From an uncultured Phascolarctobacterium sp. (GTDB lineage: Bacteria; Bacillota; Negativicutes; Acidaminococcales; Acidaminococcaceae), in the NCBI GenBank assembly GCA_900545535.1, contig UQZN01000011.1:30317-94316 (forward strand): a stretch of 64,000 nt of DNA, given 5' to 3'. The notes beneath the pieces were generated by a model. It made no database searches, was not told the DNA's origin, and saw nothing but the letters and a program-made list of their open reading frames with translations. Positions 34,668-42,091 of the stretch are shown here, piece by piece (the first letter of the stretch is position 1; the number at the start of each line of letters is the position of its first letter). Made by a program: the position numbers and the translations under genes.

Positions 34668-35522
34668 TTATTTGCGATAGAGCTGCATGATTTCGTGAAA
34701 TTTTGCCAGGCCGCATTCCAGGCCGTGATCATGCAGTTTTAAAAGCTGCTCCGGTTTTTGATCCAGCCTGCCGATCGTCAGCGGCGCCGTAGGGCGGATA
34801 ATAACTGCCTTTCCTTCCTGCTCCAGCTGCTCAGCAAAAGCAAGCTGGTCATTATAAAGATCAGGCCGTCTGGCCATGAGCTCCCATAATTTGGGATAGT
34901 GCTTATAGACAAGGCGCAGCAGGTATTGGGGTACCGGCCGTTTTTTGCGGTAACCGGCATTGCGGGTCAGCACGATAACGAACTTATGATAACCGTCAGC
35001 GATTGCTTTATTTAATGGTATTGGCTCTACGAGAGCGCCATCCAGTAATTTGTGACTGCCGATAGTTACGACGGGAGCGAAAAACGGCAGCGAGGCTGAT
35101 GCACGCAGCGGCAGAAAATCCCTGTCCATATCCTGCTGCGTATACCAGACGGGTTTGCCGGTCATGATATCGGTTGTGCCGACATATAGCTGACCGGGGT
35201 ATTTATGAAAGGTTTCGTAATCGAAAGGCAGCAGATTCTGCGGCAGTTCTTTCAGAATGAAGTCAAAGCCGAACAGCGACCGTGTCCTGAGCCAGTTGCT
35301 CAGGCTGCAATAGCGTTTATCGCCGACATAATTCTGGATGATGCGTCTGGTGCGCAGCGGCTGCTGCGACATATAGGAAACAATATTGCAGGCGCCTGCG
35401 GAAACGCCGACGATATGCGGGAAAAGCAGTTCTTTCTGCATGAAAGCTTCAAAAACTCCGGCAGAAAACATGCCCCGCATACCGCCGCCTTCCAAAACCA
35501 GGCTGATACCGCTGACTATCAT
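34668..35522 (-). CDS. Patatin-like phospholipase
   Basis: 284 residues. LVLEGGGMRGMFSAGVFEAF has the glycine-rich oxyanion motif, GVSAGACN the nucleophile Ser (GxSxG), and DGALVEPIPL the DGA/G Asp of the Ser-Asp dyad; this is the RssA/YjjU branch. It likely hydrolyses acyl lipids. ATG 35522 is chosen because GAGGTG lies 6 nt upstream; the GTG at 35531 is inside that site. It is the first gene ahead of sbcD and sbcC. Confidence 0.9.
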   Translation of the reverse strand: MIVSGISLVLEGGGMRGMFSAGVFEAFMQKELLFPHIVGVSAGACNIVSYMSQQPLRTRRIIQNYVGDKRYCSLSNWLRTRSLFGFDFILKELPQNLLPFDYETFHKYPGQLYVGTTDIMTGKPVWYTQQDMDRDFLPLRASASLPFFAPVVTIGSHKLLDGALVEPIPLNKAIADGYHKFVIVLTRNAGYRKKRPVPQYLLRLVYKHYPKLWELMARRPDLYNDQLAFAEQLEQEGKAVIIRPTAPLTIGRLDQKPEQLLKLHDHGLECGLAKFHEIMQLYRK

Positions 35523-35660
35523 ACATGACACCTCGTAATCAAATGATATAAATATTATACACCATTTGTAATGTCTGCGTGAATCAAGGCGGCTGGAAAT
35601 TGTCGGCTGACGGCGGATATGTTATGATGAAGTAAATAATCAGGCAAGGAAGGTGCGAAG

Positions 35661-36635
35661 ATGAAAAAAGTTGTTGTGATCACTACCGGCGGGACTATCG
35701 CCATGAAATATGATCCGGTGACGCAGGGGCTGATCCCCGCCGTCAGCGGCGATGATCTGATCGAAGCGGTGCCGGCGTTGCGCGAGGTTGCCGCAATAGA
35801 GGTCGTGGAATTTGCCAATGTGCCCAGCGGTCATGTTACGCCGCAGATGATGTTCGAGCTGGCAAAAATGGCTGACCAATATGCAGAGCGGGAAGAGGTC
35901 TGCGGCATCGTTGTGACCCATGGCACGGACACACTGGAAGAAACTGCGTATATGCTCAGTCTGGCAACTAAAACGATGAAGCCGGTCTGCGTTACCGGAG
36001 CAATGCGCGGCGCATCGGAAACGGGACCGGACGGGCCGGCCAATATTCTGGCGGCAGTGATGACTGCGGCCAGTGAAGAAGCCGTCGGTAAAGGCGCGCT
36101 GCTTATTTTTAACGACGAGATCCACGCTGCGGCAGAAGTTACGAAAACGCATACCACGTCCTGTGCGACCTTCCATTCGCCGGGATGGGGGCCGATAGGC
36201 CATGTTTATTTTGACAGGGTGGTATTTCGCCGTCAGCCAGTGAATCTGGAAAAGATCTGCCCGCCGGCGTTGGCTGAAGATGTGTATCTACTGAAAACTT
36301 ATGCCGGGATGGATGCGTATCTGTTTAAACTGCTGGCGGAAAAACCGGTACAGGGTCTGGTGGTGGAAGCTTTAGGCTGTGGTAATGTGCCGCCGGCAGT
36401 TAAGGAAGGCATAGAATATGTCCGCAGCAGGCAGATCCCTGTGGTTTTAGCTTCGCGTGTCCATACCGGACGCGTGGTACCTGCATATAGCTATCTGGGC
36501 AGCGCCAGGTCAATGGAGTCCAGTCAGATCATTTTGAGCGGGGAATTGACAGGACTCAAAGCCAGGATCAAGCTGATGCTGGCTTTGGGACTGACGCAGG
36601 ATGTCACTGAACTGCAGAAATGGTTTGATAATTAG
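35661..36635 (+). CDS. ansA: L-asparaginase
   Basis: 324 residues. The first catalytic motif is ITTGGTIAM (nucleophile Thr) and the second is VVTHGTDTLEETAY (Thr-Asp, followed by the Lys of SLATKTMKPV). The absence of a signal peptide indicates a cytosolic enzyme. It converts asparagine to aspartate and ammonia. TAKE-type alternatives such as glutaminase activity cannot be excluded. Confidence 0.93.
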   Translation: MKKVVVITTGGTIAMKYDPVTQGLIPAVSGDDLIEAVPALREVAAIEVVEFANVPSGHVTPQMMFELAKMADQYAEREEVCGIVVTHGTDTLEETAYMLSLATKTMKPVCVTGAMRGASETGPDGPANILAAVMTAASEEAVGKGALLIFNDEIHAAAEVTKTHTTSCATFHSPGWGPIGHVYFDRVVFRRQPVNLEKICPPALAEDVYLLKTYAGMDAYLFKLLAEKPVQGLVVEALGCGNVPPAVKEGIEYVRSRQIPVVLASRVHTGRVVPAYSYLGSARSMESSQIILSGELTGLKARIKLMLALGLTQDVTELQKWFDN

Positions 36636-36703
36636 GGTGGCGTGTGGATTACAACGTAAGTTTGTTGCTGAATGATGTATACTTTAGATTTACAAAATAA
36701 TGC

Positions 36704-36732
36704 TTGACTTTCAAAAAGATAAAGTATATCAT
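36704..36732 (+). promoter_or_regulatory. Promoter upstream of the riboswitch-like leader
   Basis: TTGACT (36704-36709) and TATCAT (36727-36732), 17 bp apart. Transcription would start near 36740, just before the riboswitch-like RNA. Confidence 0.65.
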
Positions 36733-36757
36733 TAAGGCATAGTTAAAAATAGTAATA

Positions 36758-36858
36758 ATTATCAGGTATGTAAGAATAATTTAAAATCGGTCATTCCGAT
36801 GCGCTCCCGGCACTGTGATAGCGGCATTTGCAGCTTAAGCCAGTAAGAACCTGATAAT
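36758..36858 (+). ncRNA. Cobalamin-riboswitch-like RNA
   Basis: The outer arms ATTATCAGGT (36758-36767) and ACCTGATAAT (36849-36858) are perfectly complementary. Between them lie AATCGGTCATTCCGATGCG, CTCCCGGCACTGTGATAGC and AAGCCAGTAAGAACCTG. These match the conserved cobalamin-riboswitch blocks GGTG..A..TCC, CCCGC(C/A)ACTGTGA and AAGCCAGGAGACCTG. It is compact (about 100 nt), the GGGAA block is not evident, and GGCACTG replaces GCCACTG, so it is a divergent or short-form member. A perfect terminator follows 56 nt later. Other effector ligands are possible. Confidence 0.6.
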
Positions 36859-36913
36859 ATCTGATCCATGCGAGTGACATGTGTTTAGAAAGTAAAAGTA
36901 TGATATTTATTTT

Positions 36914-36950
36914 CTGCCGTGTTGCTTAGTAACACGGCAGTTTTATTTTT
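36914..36950 (+). terminator. Expression-platform terminator
   Basis: CTGCCGTGTT (36914-36923) and AACACGGCAG (36931-36940) form a perfect 10-bp stem followed by TTTTATTTTT. Placed after the riboswitch-like RNA, it would abort the transcript when ligand is bound. Confidence 0.9.
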
Positions 36951-36970
36951 GTAAGTAAACAATTTGATAG

Positions 36971-36999
36971 TTGACAATTTTACCAAATCAGTATAGGAT
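36971..36999 (+). promoter_or_regulatory. Second promoter of the malonate decarboxylase operon
   Basis: TTGACA (36971-36976, perfect) and TAGGAT (36994-36999), 17 bp apart. It lies downstream of the riboswitch terminator, so transcripts from here bypass the riboswitch but still run through the two HutP-type hairpins. Confidence 0.6.
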
Positions 37000-37079
37000 A
37001 AACATAAAGAGGATTATGAGAGATTTACGAGTATATGTTTTGTTTGGTAAATTTCAGTTATCGGAATATAAAAAGTGAA

Positions 37080-37123
37080 TAGCGGTGACGGAGAGATAGA
37101 GAATTCTGTTTCTCCGTTTTTTA
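37080..37123 (+). promoter_or_regulatory. AG-motif terminator hairpin I
   Basis: The motif TAG-N8-GAGAG-N3-GAG runs from 37080 to 37101. Its second half forms the 5' arm of a 13-bp hairpin (ACGGAGAGATAGA paired to TCTGTTTCTCCGT, with GAAT loop), followed by T6. Protein binding to the AG triplets would compete with the terminator. The same motif recurs at 37226 and 39963. Confidence 0.75.
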
Positions 37124-37225
37124 TTTGTGAAAAAACCAGTTTAATTTGTCAAGACAACGACGTAATGTCGGTGACATATAGTGTCTTGCGAGTGCGAGAG
37201 AGTTTTATTTTCCTTAAAAAGCGCA

Positions 37226-37272
37226 AAGTGGCGATGGAGAGATGGAGCTAATTCTATTTCTCTATTTTTTTT
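37226..37272 (+). promoter_or_regulatory. AG-motif terminator hairpin II
   Basis: AAG-N8-GAGAG-N3-GAG at 37226-37247. The 5' arm ATGGAGAGATGGAG (37234-37247) pairs with TTCTATTTCTCTAT (37252-37265) with some G-U pairs and a four-base loop, followed by T8. Same architecture as element I. Nothing else is recognised between the two elements (37124-37225). Confidence 0.75.
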
Positions 37273-37342
37273 GCCGCAGTGATTATCCGGAGATCATGTG
37301 TTTTTGGGGAAATATCTATTGAAACGAAAGGAGTTTTTATGA

Positions 37343-37477
37343 ATGAGTGTGTATGCTTATGCAGGAGCAGCTTATTTGGGAACAGCAGTTATTTCTTTAC
37401 TGGTTATTGGTGTAATCGTTCTTTTAAACAAAGTTTTTGGTGGAAATTCAAACAATAATGGGGAAGGGATGGAGTAA
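37343..37477 (+). CDS. Small single-pass membrane protein, candidate decarboxylase pump subunit
   Basis: 44 residues from ATG 37343, with AAAGGAG 9 nt upstream. One membrane helix (about residues 10-32, LGTAVISLLVIGVIVLLNK) and a polar GGNSNNNGEG tail. It ends 3 bp before madB. Size and placement recall the short OadG/MmdE-type subunits of Na+-pumping decarboxylases, but identity is not established. A second ATG at 37339 opens a different frame without membrane character. Confidence 0.6.
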   Translation: MSVYAYAGAAYLGTAVISLLVIGVIVLLNKVFGGNSNNNGEGME

Positions 37478-37480
37478 AAA

Positions 37481-38692
37481 ATGGAATTGTTGATGAATTT
37501 ATTTCCTGGCGTAGCCAGCTTGTTTGTACAGGATCCCGTGATTGTTGGCGCCCGTATTTTGCTGATAATAGTAGGTTTTGTTTTGGCGCTGTGCGGGTTC
37601 AAACGCACTTTGGAGCCGTTGATCATGGTTCCTATGGGGATTGGTATGATTTGTATCAACTGCGGCGTTTTGTTTCTGGCTGACGGTAGTACAGGAACAC
37701 TGTTTATGGATCCGTTGATTTCAGAGCCTAACCAGCTGGTCAATATCATGCAGGTCAATTTCCTGCAGCCGATCTATAATTTTACTTTCAGTAACAGTTT
37801 GGTAGCCTGTATGGTATTTATGGGTGTAGGAGCCATGTGCGAGATCAGTTTCATCTTGGCTAACCCCTGGACGAGTATAATTATAGCTATCTTTGCCGAA
37901 GCAGGTACTTTTGCTACACTTATTTTGGGTGTAATGCTTGGTTTGGCCCCCAACGAAGCTGTAGCAGTCGCTTCTATTGGCGGTGCGGATGGGCCTATGG
38001 TCTTGTTCACTTCGTTGATGGCTGCTCCGGAATTGTTTGTTCCGATTTCAGTAATCGCTTATTTGTATTTGAGCCTGACTTATGCGGGATATCCGTGGAT
38101 CGTCAAAGCTATGGTGCCTAAACGCATTCGCGGTAATGACATTTTGATGGATGTACCGGAAGTTTCCAAGAAATCCAAATTTATTTTTATCGTGGTAGCT
38201 TGTGGGTTATTGTGCCTGTTACTGCCCATGGCAGCGCCGTTGATCATGTCTTTCTTTCTTGGTATGGCTATAAAAGAATCGGAGATCGTACCTTATCAGG
38301 ATCTGATCGAAAATACTTTAATGTATATTGCAACTTTGCTGCTGGGTTTATTACTGGGTGTATTGTGTGAAGCTTCCACTTTGTTAGATCCCAAGGTTGC
38401 TATCATCGTAGCACTGGGCATTCTGGCTCTGGCGATATCAGGTGTTGTCGGTGTTATTGGCGGTTGGGTGGTATATTGGATGAAAGGTGGCAAAAACTTC
38501 AATCCGGTAGTAGGTATAGCCGGGGTCTCCTGTGTTCCTTCCACGGCTAAAATAGCTCAGCATGCAGCAGAGGAGGAAGATCCTTTTGCGATAGTTATGC
38601 CAGTGGCTATGGGTGCAAATATTGCCGGCGTTATCGTATCAGCCGTGGCCTGCGGTATTATGATCTCTACCTTCAAATTTATTGCGGTATAG
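37481..38692 (+). CDS. madB: Carboxybiotin decarboxylase, Na+-pump subunit
   Basis: 403 residues, about ten membrane helices. It belongs to the OadB/MmdB/GcdB/MadB family: GVGAMCEISFILANPWTSI, ASIGGADGPMVLFTS and the late GVSCVPSTAKIAQHAAEEEDP are family hallmarks. Asp in GGADGP is the Na+/proton-coupling residue of OadB. The subunit decarboxylates carboxybiotin and exports Na+. The neighbours (biotin carrier, malonyl-ACP machinery) point to malonate rather than methylmalonyl-CoA as carboxyl source. Confidence 0.9.
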   Translation: MELLMNLFPGVASLFVQDPVIVGARILLIIVGFVLALCGFKRTLEPLIMVPMGIGMICINCGVLFLADGSTGTLFMDPLISEPNQLVNIMQVNFLQPIYNFTFSNSLVACMVFMGVGAMCEISFILANPWTSIIIAIFAEAGTFATLILGVMLGLAPNEAVAVASIGGADGPMVLFTSLMAAPELFVPISVIAYLYLSLTYAGYPWIVKAMVPKRIRGNDILMDVPEVSKKSKFIFIVVACGLLCLLLPMAAPLIMSFFLGMAIKESEIVPYQDLIENTLMYIATLLLGLLLGVLCEASTLLDPKVAIIVALGILALAISGVVGVIGGWVVYWMKGGKNFNPVVGIAGVSCVPSTAKIAQHAAEEEDPFAIVMPVAMGANIAGVIVSAVACGIMISTFKFIAV

Positions 38693-38703
38693 AGGATAAT
38701 TGT

Positions 38704-39480
38704 ATGGATAGAAAGAGATCCGCTCAGTCCAGGCTGGAAGGCCGGGTTATAAAATACTTTGAAACGCTGGAGTCTACAAATGTAACTGCTAAAGAGTTTG
38801 CAGAAAAAGGCGCGCCGGAAGGTACTGTCATCCAGGCAGGACAGCAGTTTGCCGGAAGGGGAAGATTGGGCAGAGTGTGGAAATCACAGGCAGGGAAAGG
38901 TCTCTGGTTTTCACTGATTCTTTATCCGAAAACAGCAGCAGAGTTTTGTCCGCAAGTTACACTTTTAGCAGCGGTAGCTGTTGTTGAGGCCTTGAAAAAG
39001 GTTGCTGGCGTACAAGGCCGAATAAAATGGCCCAACGATATCATGCTGGACGGTAAAAAAATCTGCGGTATTTTAGCGGAAATGGCGCTGGCTGCCGATG
39101 GCAGCATTGAGTATGCCGTTGTCGGTATTGGTATCAATATAAATATGTCTTCTGAAGATTTCGGAGCCCTGCTAACGGCGACTTCACTTTATCTGGCAAC
39201 GGGCATCGAATACGAGCATGAACATGTCCTCAAGGCGTTTCTGAATGAATTCAGCCTGCTTTACTCTCACTGGCACAGCTGCGGTTTTGCTTCTATCAGG
39301 CAAGCCTGGCTGGCAAACAGCTGTACTTTAGGGCAGAAGGTGATCGTAAAGGACAATGATACAGAAATTTATTCCGGAACAGCGGAAGACATGGATGATT
39401 ATGGTAGTTTGCTTGTACGAAATGCTGCGGGAAAAATCGAAAGCTTCGATTTTGGTGAAATAAGCATCCGCAGCTGCTGA
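38704..39480 (+). CDS. birA: Biotin-protein ligase
   Basis: 258 residues. TLESTNVTAKEFAEKGAPEG, AGQQFAGRGRLGRVWKS (the GRGRxGR biotinyl-AMP loop) and IKWPNDIMLDGKKICGILAE are the catalytic motifs. A C-terminal SH3-like domain follows. The N-terminal DNA-binding domain of bifunctional BirA is missing, so it is enzyme-only. Its place in the operon indicates that it charges the MadF biotin carrier. It lies 11 bp behind madB. Confidence 0.95.
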   Translation: MDRKRSAQSRLEGRVIKYFETLESTNVTAKEFAEKGAPEGTVIQAGQQFAGRGRLGRVWKSQAGKGLWFSLILYPKTAAEFCPQVTLLAAVAVVEALKKVAGVQGRIKWPNDIMLDGKKICGILAEMALAADGSIEYAVVGIGININMSSEDFGALLTATSLYLATGIEYEHEHVLKAFLNEFSLLYSHWHSCGFASIRQAWLANSCTLGQKVIVKDNDTEIYSGTAEDMDDYGSLLVRNAAGKIESFDFGEISIRSC

Positions 39481-39507
39481 GGTTGCAGTAAAGGGAGGGA
39501 TTGAGCG

Positions 39508-39945
39508 ATGGAAGCGTTTTTTTTGGGCGAAAGTATCAAAAGCGTAGGCGTAGCGGCGATGCTGCTGGCAATGACAAGAAGTCTTAAGGAAGAAGAAGTA
39601 GTAAAACAGGCAGTTTCGGTTGTCAAACATAAATTTGTCGTGACAGAAGTCGGAGGTAAAACTTCTTACGATGATTTCCATGAAAAGATCAACAGAGCTG
39701 TTATTGGAGCCTGTTTGAATTCAGAAGTGATAGAAAAAACAGCTAATGATATTCATGCCTTGATCCATGCCACGGAAGAAGCTAAAAAAGGTATTCTGGT
39801 CAGCGTTTCTTCCAGTGCCAGTCTGGCCTTGAAAATCGCTATCGTCAGGGATAACGGCTGGATCGCGGTGGCTATTTTTGGTAAATCGGCGCTGCATTAT
39901 ATGACTAATCATGACAGAGCCGGTTTGGGAGTTATGCATATCTAG
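39508..39945 (+). CDS. hutP: HutP-family RNA-binding antiterminator
   Basis: 145 residues. The C-terminal half aligns with HutP: DIHALIHATEEAKKG (HALxHAT metal/ligand site in HutP), an A/S-rich strand, LKIAIVRDNGWIAVAIFG, then NHDRAGLGVMHI. Histidines equivalent to the Mg2+ ligands of Bacillus HutP (HxxxH and NH) are present. Bacillus HutP binds UAG triplets and blocks a terminator of the histidine-use operon when L-histidine is present. No hut genes are nearby. Instead, three AG-triplet terminator hairpins flank this gene and precede mad genes, so it probably regulates this operon; its effector is unknown. Confidence 0.85.
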   Translation: MEAFFLGESIKSVGVAAMLLAMTRSLKEEEVVKQAVSVVKHKFVVTEVGGKTSYDDFHEKINRAVIGACLNSEVIEKTANDIHALIHATEEAKKGILVSVSSSASLALKIAIVRDNGWIAVAIFGKSALHYMTNHDRAGLGVMHI

Positions 39946-39962
39946 ATACGGGGATAATTAAA

Positions 39963-40022
39963 TAGTGGCGAATGAGAGAACGAGCGCGCAGTTAACAGCT
40001 GTGCTTTGTTCTCTATTTTTTT
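39963..40022 (+). promoter_or_regulatory. AG-motif terminator hairpin III
   Basis: TAG-N8-GAGAG-N3-GAG at 39963-39984, in the same phase as elements I and II. The 5' arm AGAGAAC (39975-39981) pairs with GTTCTCT (40008-40014), extended by imperfect pairs, and is followed by T6. It lies between hutP and madA, so it can attenuate the catalytic genes separately from madB-birA-hutP. Confidence 0.75.
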
Positions 40023-40075
40023 ACCCGCATCTGGTATAGATGAAGCAGTTTTGTAATAAGAAAGGAGAGAATGTA

Positions 40076-41749
40076 ATGGAGCTTAAAGGTATTACGCGTG
40101 AGTGGGATTCTTTAAAGAAAGACGCTGCGGCAAGAGCTGCGTCGGCTGCCCCTTACGTCAAAGAAGGAAAAATAGTTGATGCCAAAGATGCAGTAGCTTT
40201 GCTGGAGGCTGTTATCAAACCGGGCGATAAGGTCAATATCGAAGGCAACAACCAGAAACAGGCCGATTTTCTGGCGAAAGCACTTTGTCAGGTCGATCCT
40301 GCTAAAGTACACGACCTGCATATGGTACAGTCCGTTCTGACTTTGCCGGAGCATCTGGATGTTTTTGAAAAAGGCATCGCTAAAAAGCTGGATATGTCCT
40401 TTTCAGGTCCGCAGGCAGGCCGGATTGCCGAATTTTTAAAGGAAGGCAAACTGGAACTGGGCGCTATCCATACCTATCTGGAACTGTATGGCCGTTATTT
40501 TGTAGATCTGACTCCGCGTGTCGCATTGATTGCGGCAACGAAAGCAGACCGTCATGGCAACCTGTTTACCGGGTTCAGCACAGAAGATACGCCGGCGATC
40601 GTAGAAGCTACTAAATTCCGTCAGGGTATCGTTATTGCGCAGGTCAACGAGATCGTAGACGAGCTGCCGCGTGTCGATATTCCCGGTGACTGGGTCGATT
40701 ATGTTATCCAGTCTCCGAAACCGTTTTACATCGAACCGCTCTTTACCCGCGATCCGGCACTGATTACCGATGCTCAGGTTTTGAAGGGCATGATGGCGAT
40801 CAAAGGTATCTATGGAGAGTATGGTATCAAAAGCCTGAACCATGGTATCGGTTTTGATACGGCCGCGATCGAATTATTGCTGCCGACTTATGGTGAGGAA
40901 CTGGGCCTGAAAGGCAAGATCTGCACCAACTTTATTTTGAACCCGCATCCTTCGATGATCCCGGCTATTGAAAGCGGCTGGGTCGAATCTATCCACTGCT
41001 TCGGCGGTGAATTGGGCATGGATGAGTATGTTGCTGCCCGCAGTGATATTTTCTTTGTCGGTCCTGACGGATCGATGCGTTCCAACCGTGCTTTTTCACA
41101 GACTGCAGGTCATTATGCTATCGATATGTTTATCGGCGGCACACTGCAGATCGATCCTTACGGCAACAGCTCGACGGCTACGGCCAATCGTGTGGCGGGC
41201 TTCGGCGGTGCCCCGAATATGGGCTGCGATCCTAAAGGCCGTCGCCATTCTTCAGAAGCGTGGCTTAAATGCGGTGAAGAATACGGAATTAAAGAAGCCA
41301 TGTGGGGGCCGGTACACCGCGGCAAACGGCTGGTCGTACAGCTGGCGGAAACCTTCCGCGAAAAGCTGGCGCCTGGCTTCGTAGAAGAACTGGATGCTTT
41401 TGCTTTGGCTAAAAACGCTAATCTGCCGATCGAACCGGTCATGATCTACGGCGATGACCTGACCCATATCATTACCGAGGAAGGTATCGCATACCTGCAT
41501 AAATGCAGAAATATGGAAGAACGTACTGCCGCTATCCGCGGTATCGCGGGCTTTACCGAAGTCGGCATGAAGGCTGACCCGAAAGAAACCCTGCGTCTGC
41601 GTGATCTTGGCGTGATCAAGACTGCCGATGATCTGGGTATTGATATGAGCAGAGCTAACCGTTCCATGCTGGCGGCTAAAAATGTACATGATCTGGTAGT
41701 TTGGTCGAAGGGTCTGTATAATCCGCCTGCTAAATTCAGAAACTGGTAA
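40076..41749 (+). CDS. madA: Malonate decarboxylase alpha subunit (acetyl-S-ACP:malonate ACP transferase)
   Basis: 557 residues from ATG 40076 (GAAAGGAGAGAATGTA upstream). It matches the MdcA/MadA family: TPRVALIAATKADRHGNLFTG in part, GIGFDTAAIELLLPTYG, NFILNPHPSMIPAIESG and RSNRAFSQTAGHYAID. It swaps acetyl for malonyl on the acyl carrier protein. First gene after terminator III. The order from here (A-E-C-D-H-K-F-L-M) is that of the Malonomonas rubra mad cluster as I recall it. Confidence 0.95.
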   Translation: MELKGITREWDSLKKDAAARAASAAPYVKEGKIVDAKDAVALLEAVIKPGDKVNIEGNNQKQADFLAKALCQVDPAKVHDLHMVQSVLTLPEHLDVFEKGIAKKLDMSFSGPQAGRIAEFLKEGKLELGAIHTYLELYGRYFVDLTPRVALIAATKADRHGNLFTGFSTEDTPAIVEATKFRQGIVIAQVNEIVDELPRVDIPGDWVDYVIQSPKPFYIEPLFTRDPALITDAQVLKGMMAIKGIYGEYGIKSLNHGIGFDTAAIELLLPTYGEELGLKGKICTNFILNPHPSMIPAIESGWVESIHCFGGELGMDEYVAARSDIFFVGPDGSMRSNRAFSQTAGHYAIDMFIGGTLQIDPYGNSSTATANRVAGFGGAPNMGCDPKGRRHSSEAWLKCGEEYGIKEAMWGPVHRGKRLVVQLAETFREKLAPGFVEELDAFALAKNANLPIEPVMIYGDDLTHIITEEGIAYLHKCRNMEERTAAIRGIAGFTEVGMKADPKETLRLRDLGVIKTADDLGIDMSRANRSMLAAKNVHDLVVWSKGLYNPPAKFRNW

Positions 41750-41764
41750 GAGGAGGAGATTAAC

Positions 41765-42091
41765 GTGGCATTACAGGTTTTGGAATTTGAATTTAAATCT
41801 GCCGCAACTCAGGAAATAGCTAAGGAATGGTCGCATCTTGGTGTGACCGGTTCCGGCGATCTGGAAGTACTGATGGAAAAAAAGGCTTTGAACGGCGGCG
41901 TTAAAGCCAAAGTAGTTACTCCTGTGAAAGGCTTTGATGCGGTTTGGGAAAAAATGCTCGGTAAATTTGTTGCTGATACAGGCGTTGGTAATGTCAGTAT
42001 CGAGATCAACGATGACAATGCTACACCGATCGTAGTTTATATGAGATTGCGCCAGGCACTGGCAGAAGCTACTGCAAAGGAGGCTGAATGA
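41765..42091 (+). CDS. madE: Malonate decarboxylase acyl carrier protein
   Basis: 108 residues from GTG 41765 (AGAGGAGGAG upstream). HLGVTGSGDLEVLMEKK is the MdcC/MadE attachment region; Ser30 in GSGD is the expected site of the phosphoribosyl-dephospho-CoA group. It carries acetyl and malonyl groups between subunits. The stop overlaps the madC start (ATGA). Confidence 0.93.
   Translation: MALQVLEFEFKSAATQEIAKEWSHLGVTGSGDLEVLMEKKALNGGVKAKVVTPVKGFDAVWEKMLGKFVADTGVGNVSIEINDDNATPIVVYMRLRQALAEATAKEAE

Noticed and set aside
36758..36858. Na+-responsive or other riboswitch class in place of cobalamin
   Set aside because: Attractive because the operon encodes a Na+ pump, but the visible blocks match cobalamin cores; I cannot match another class from memory.
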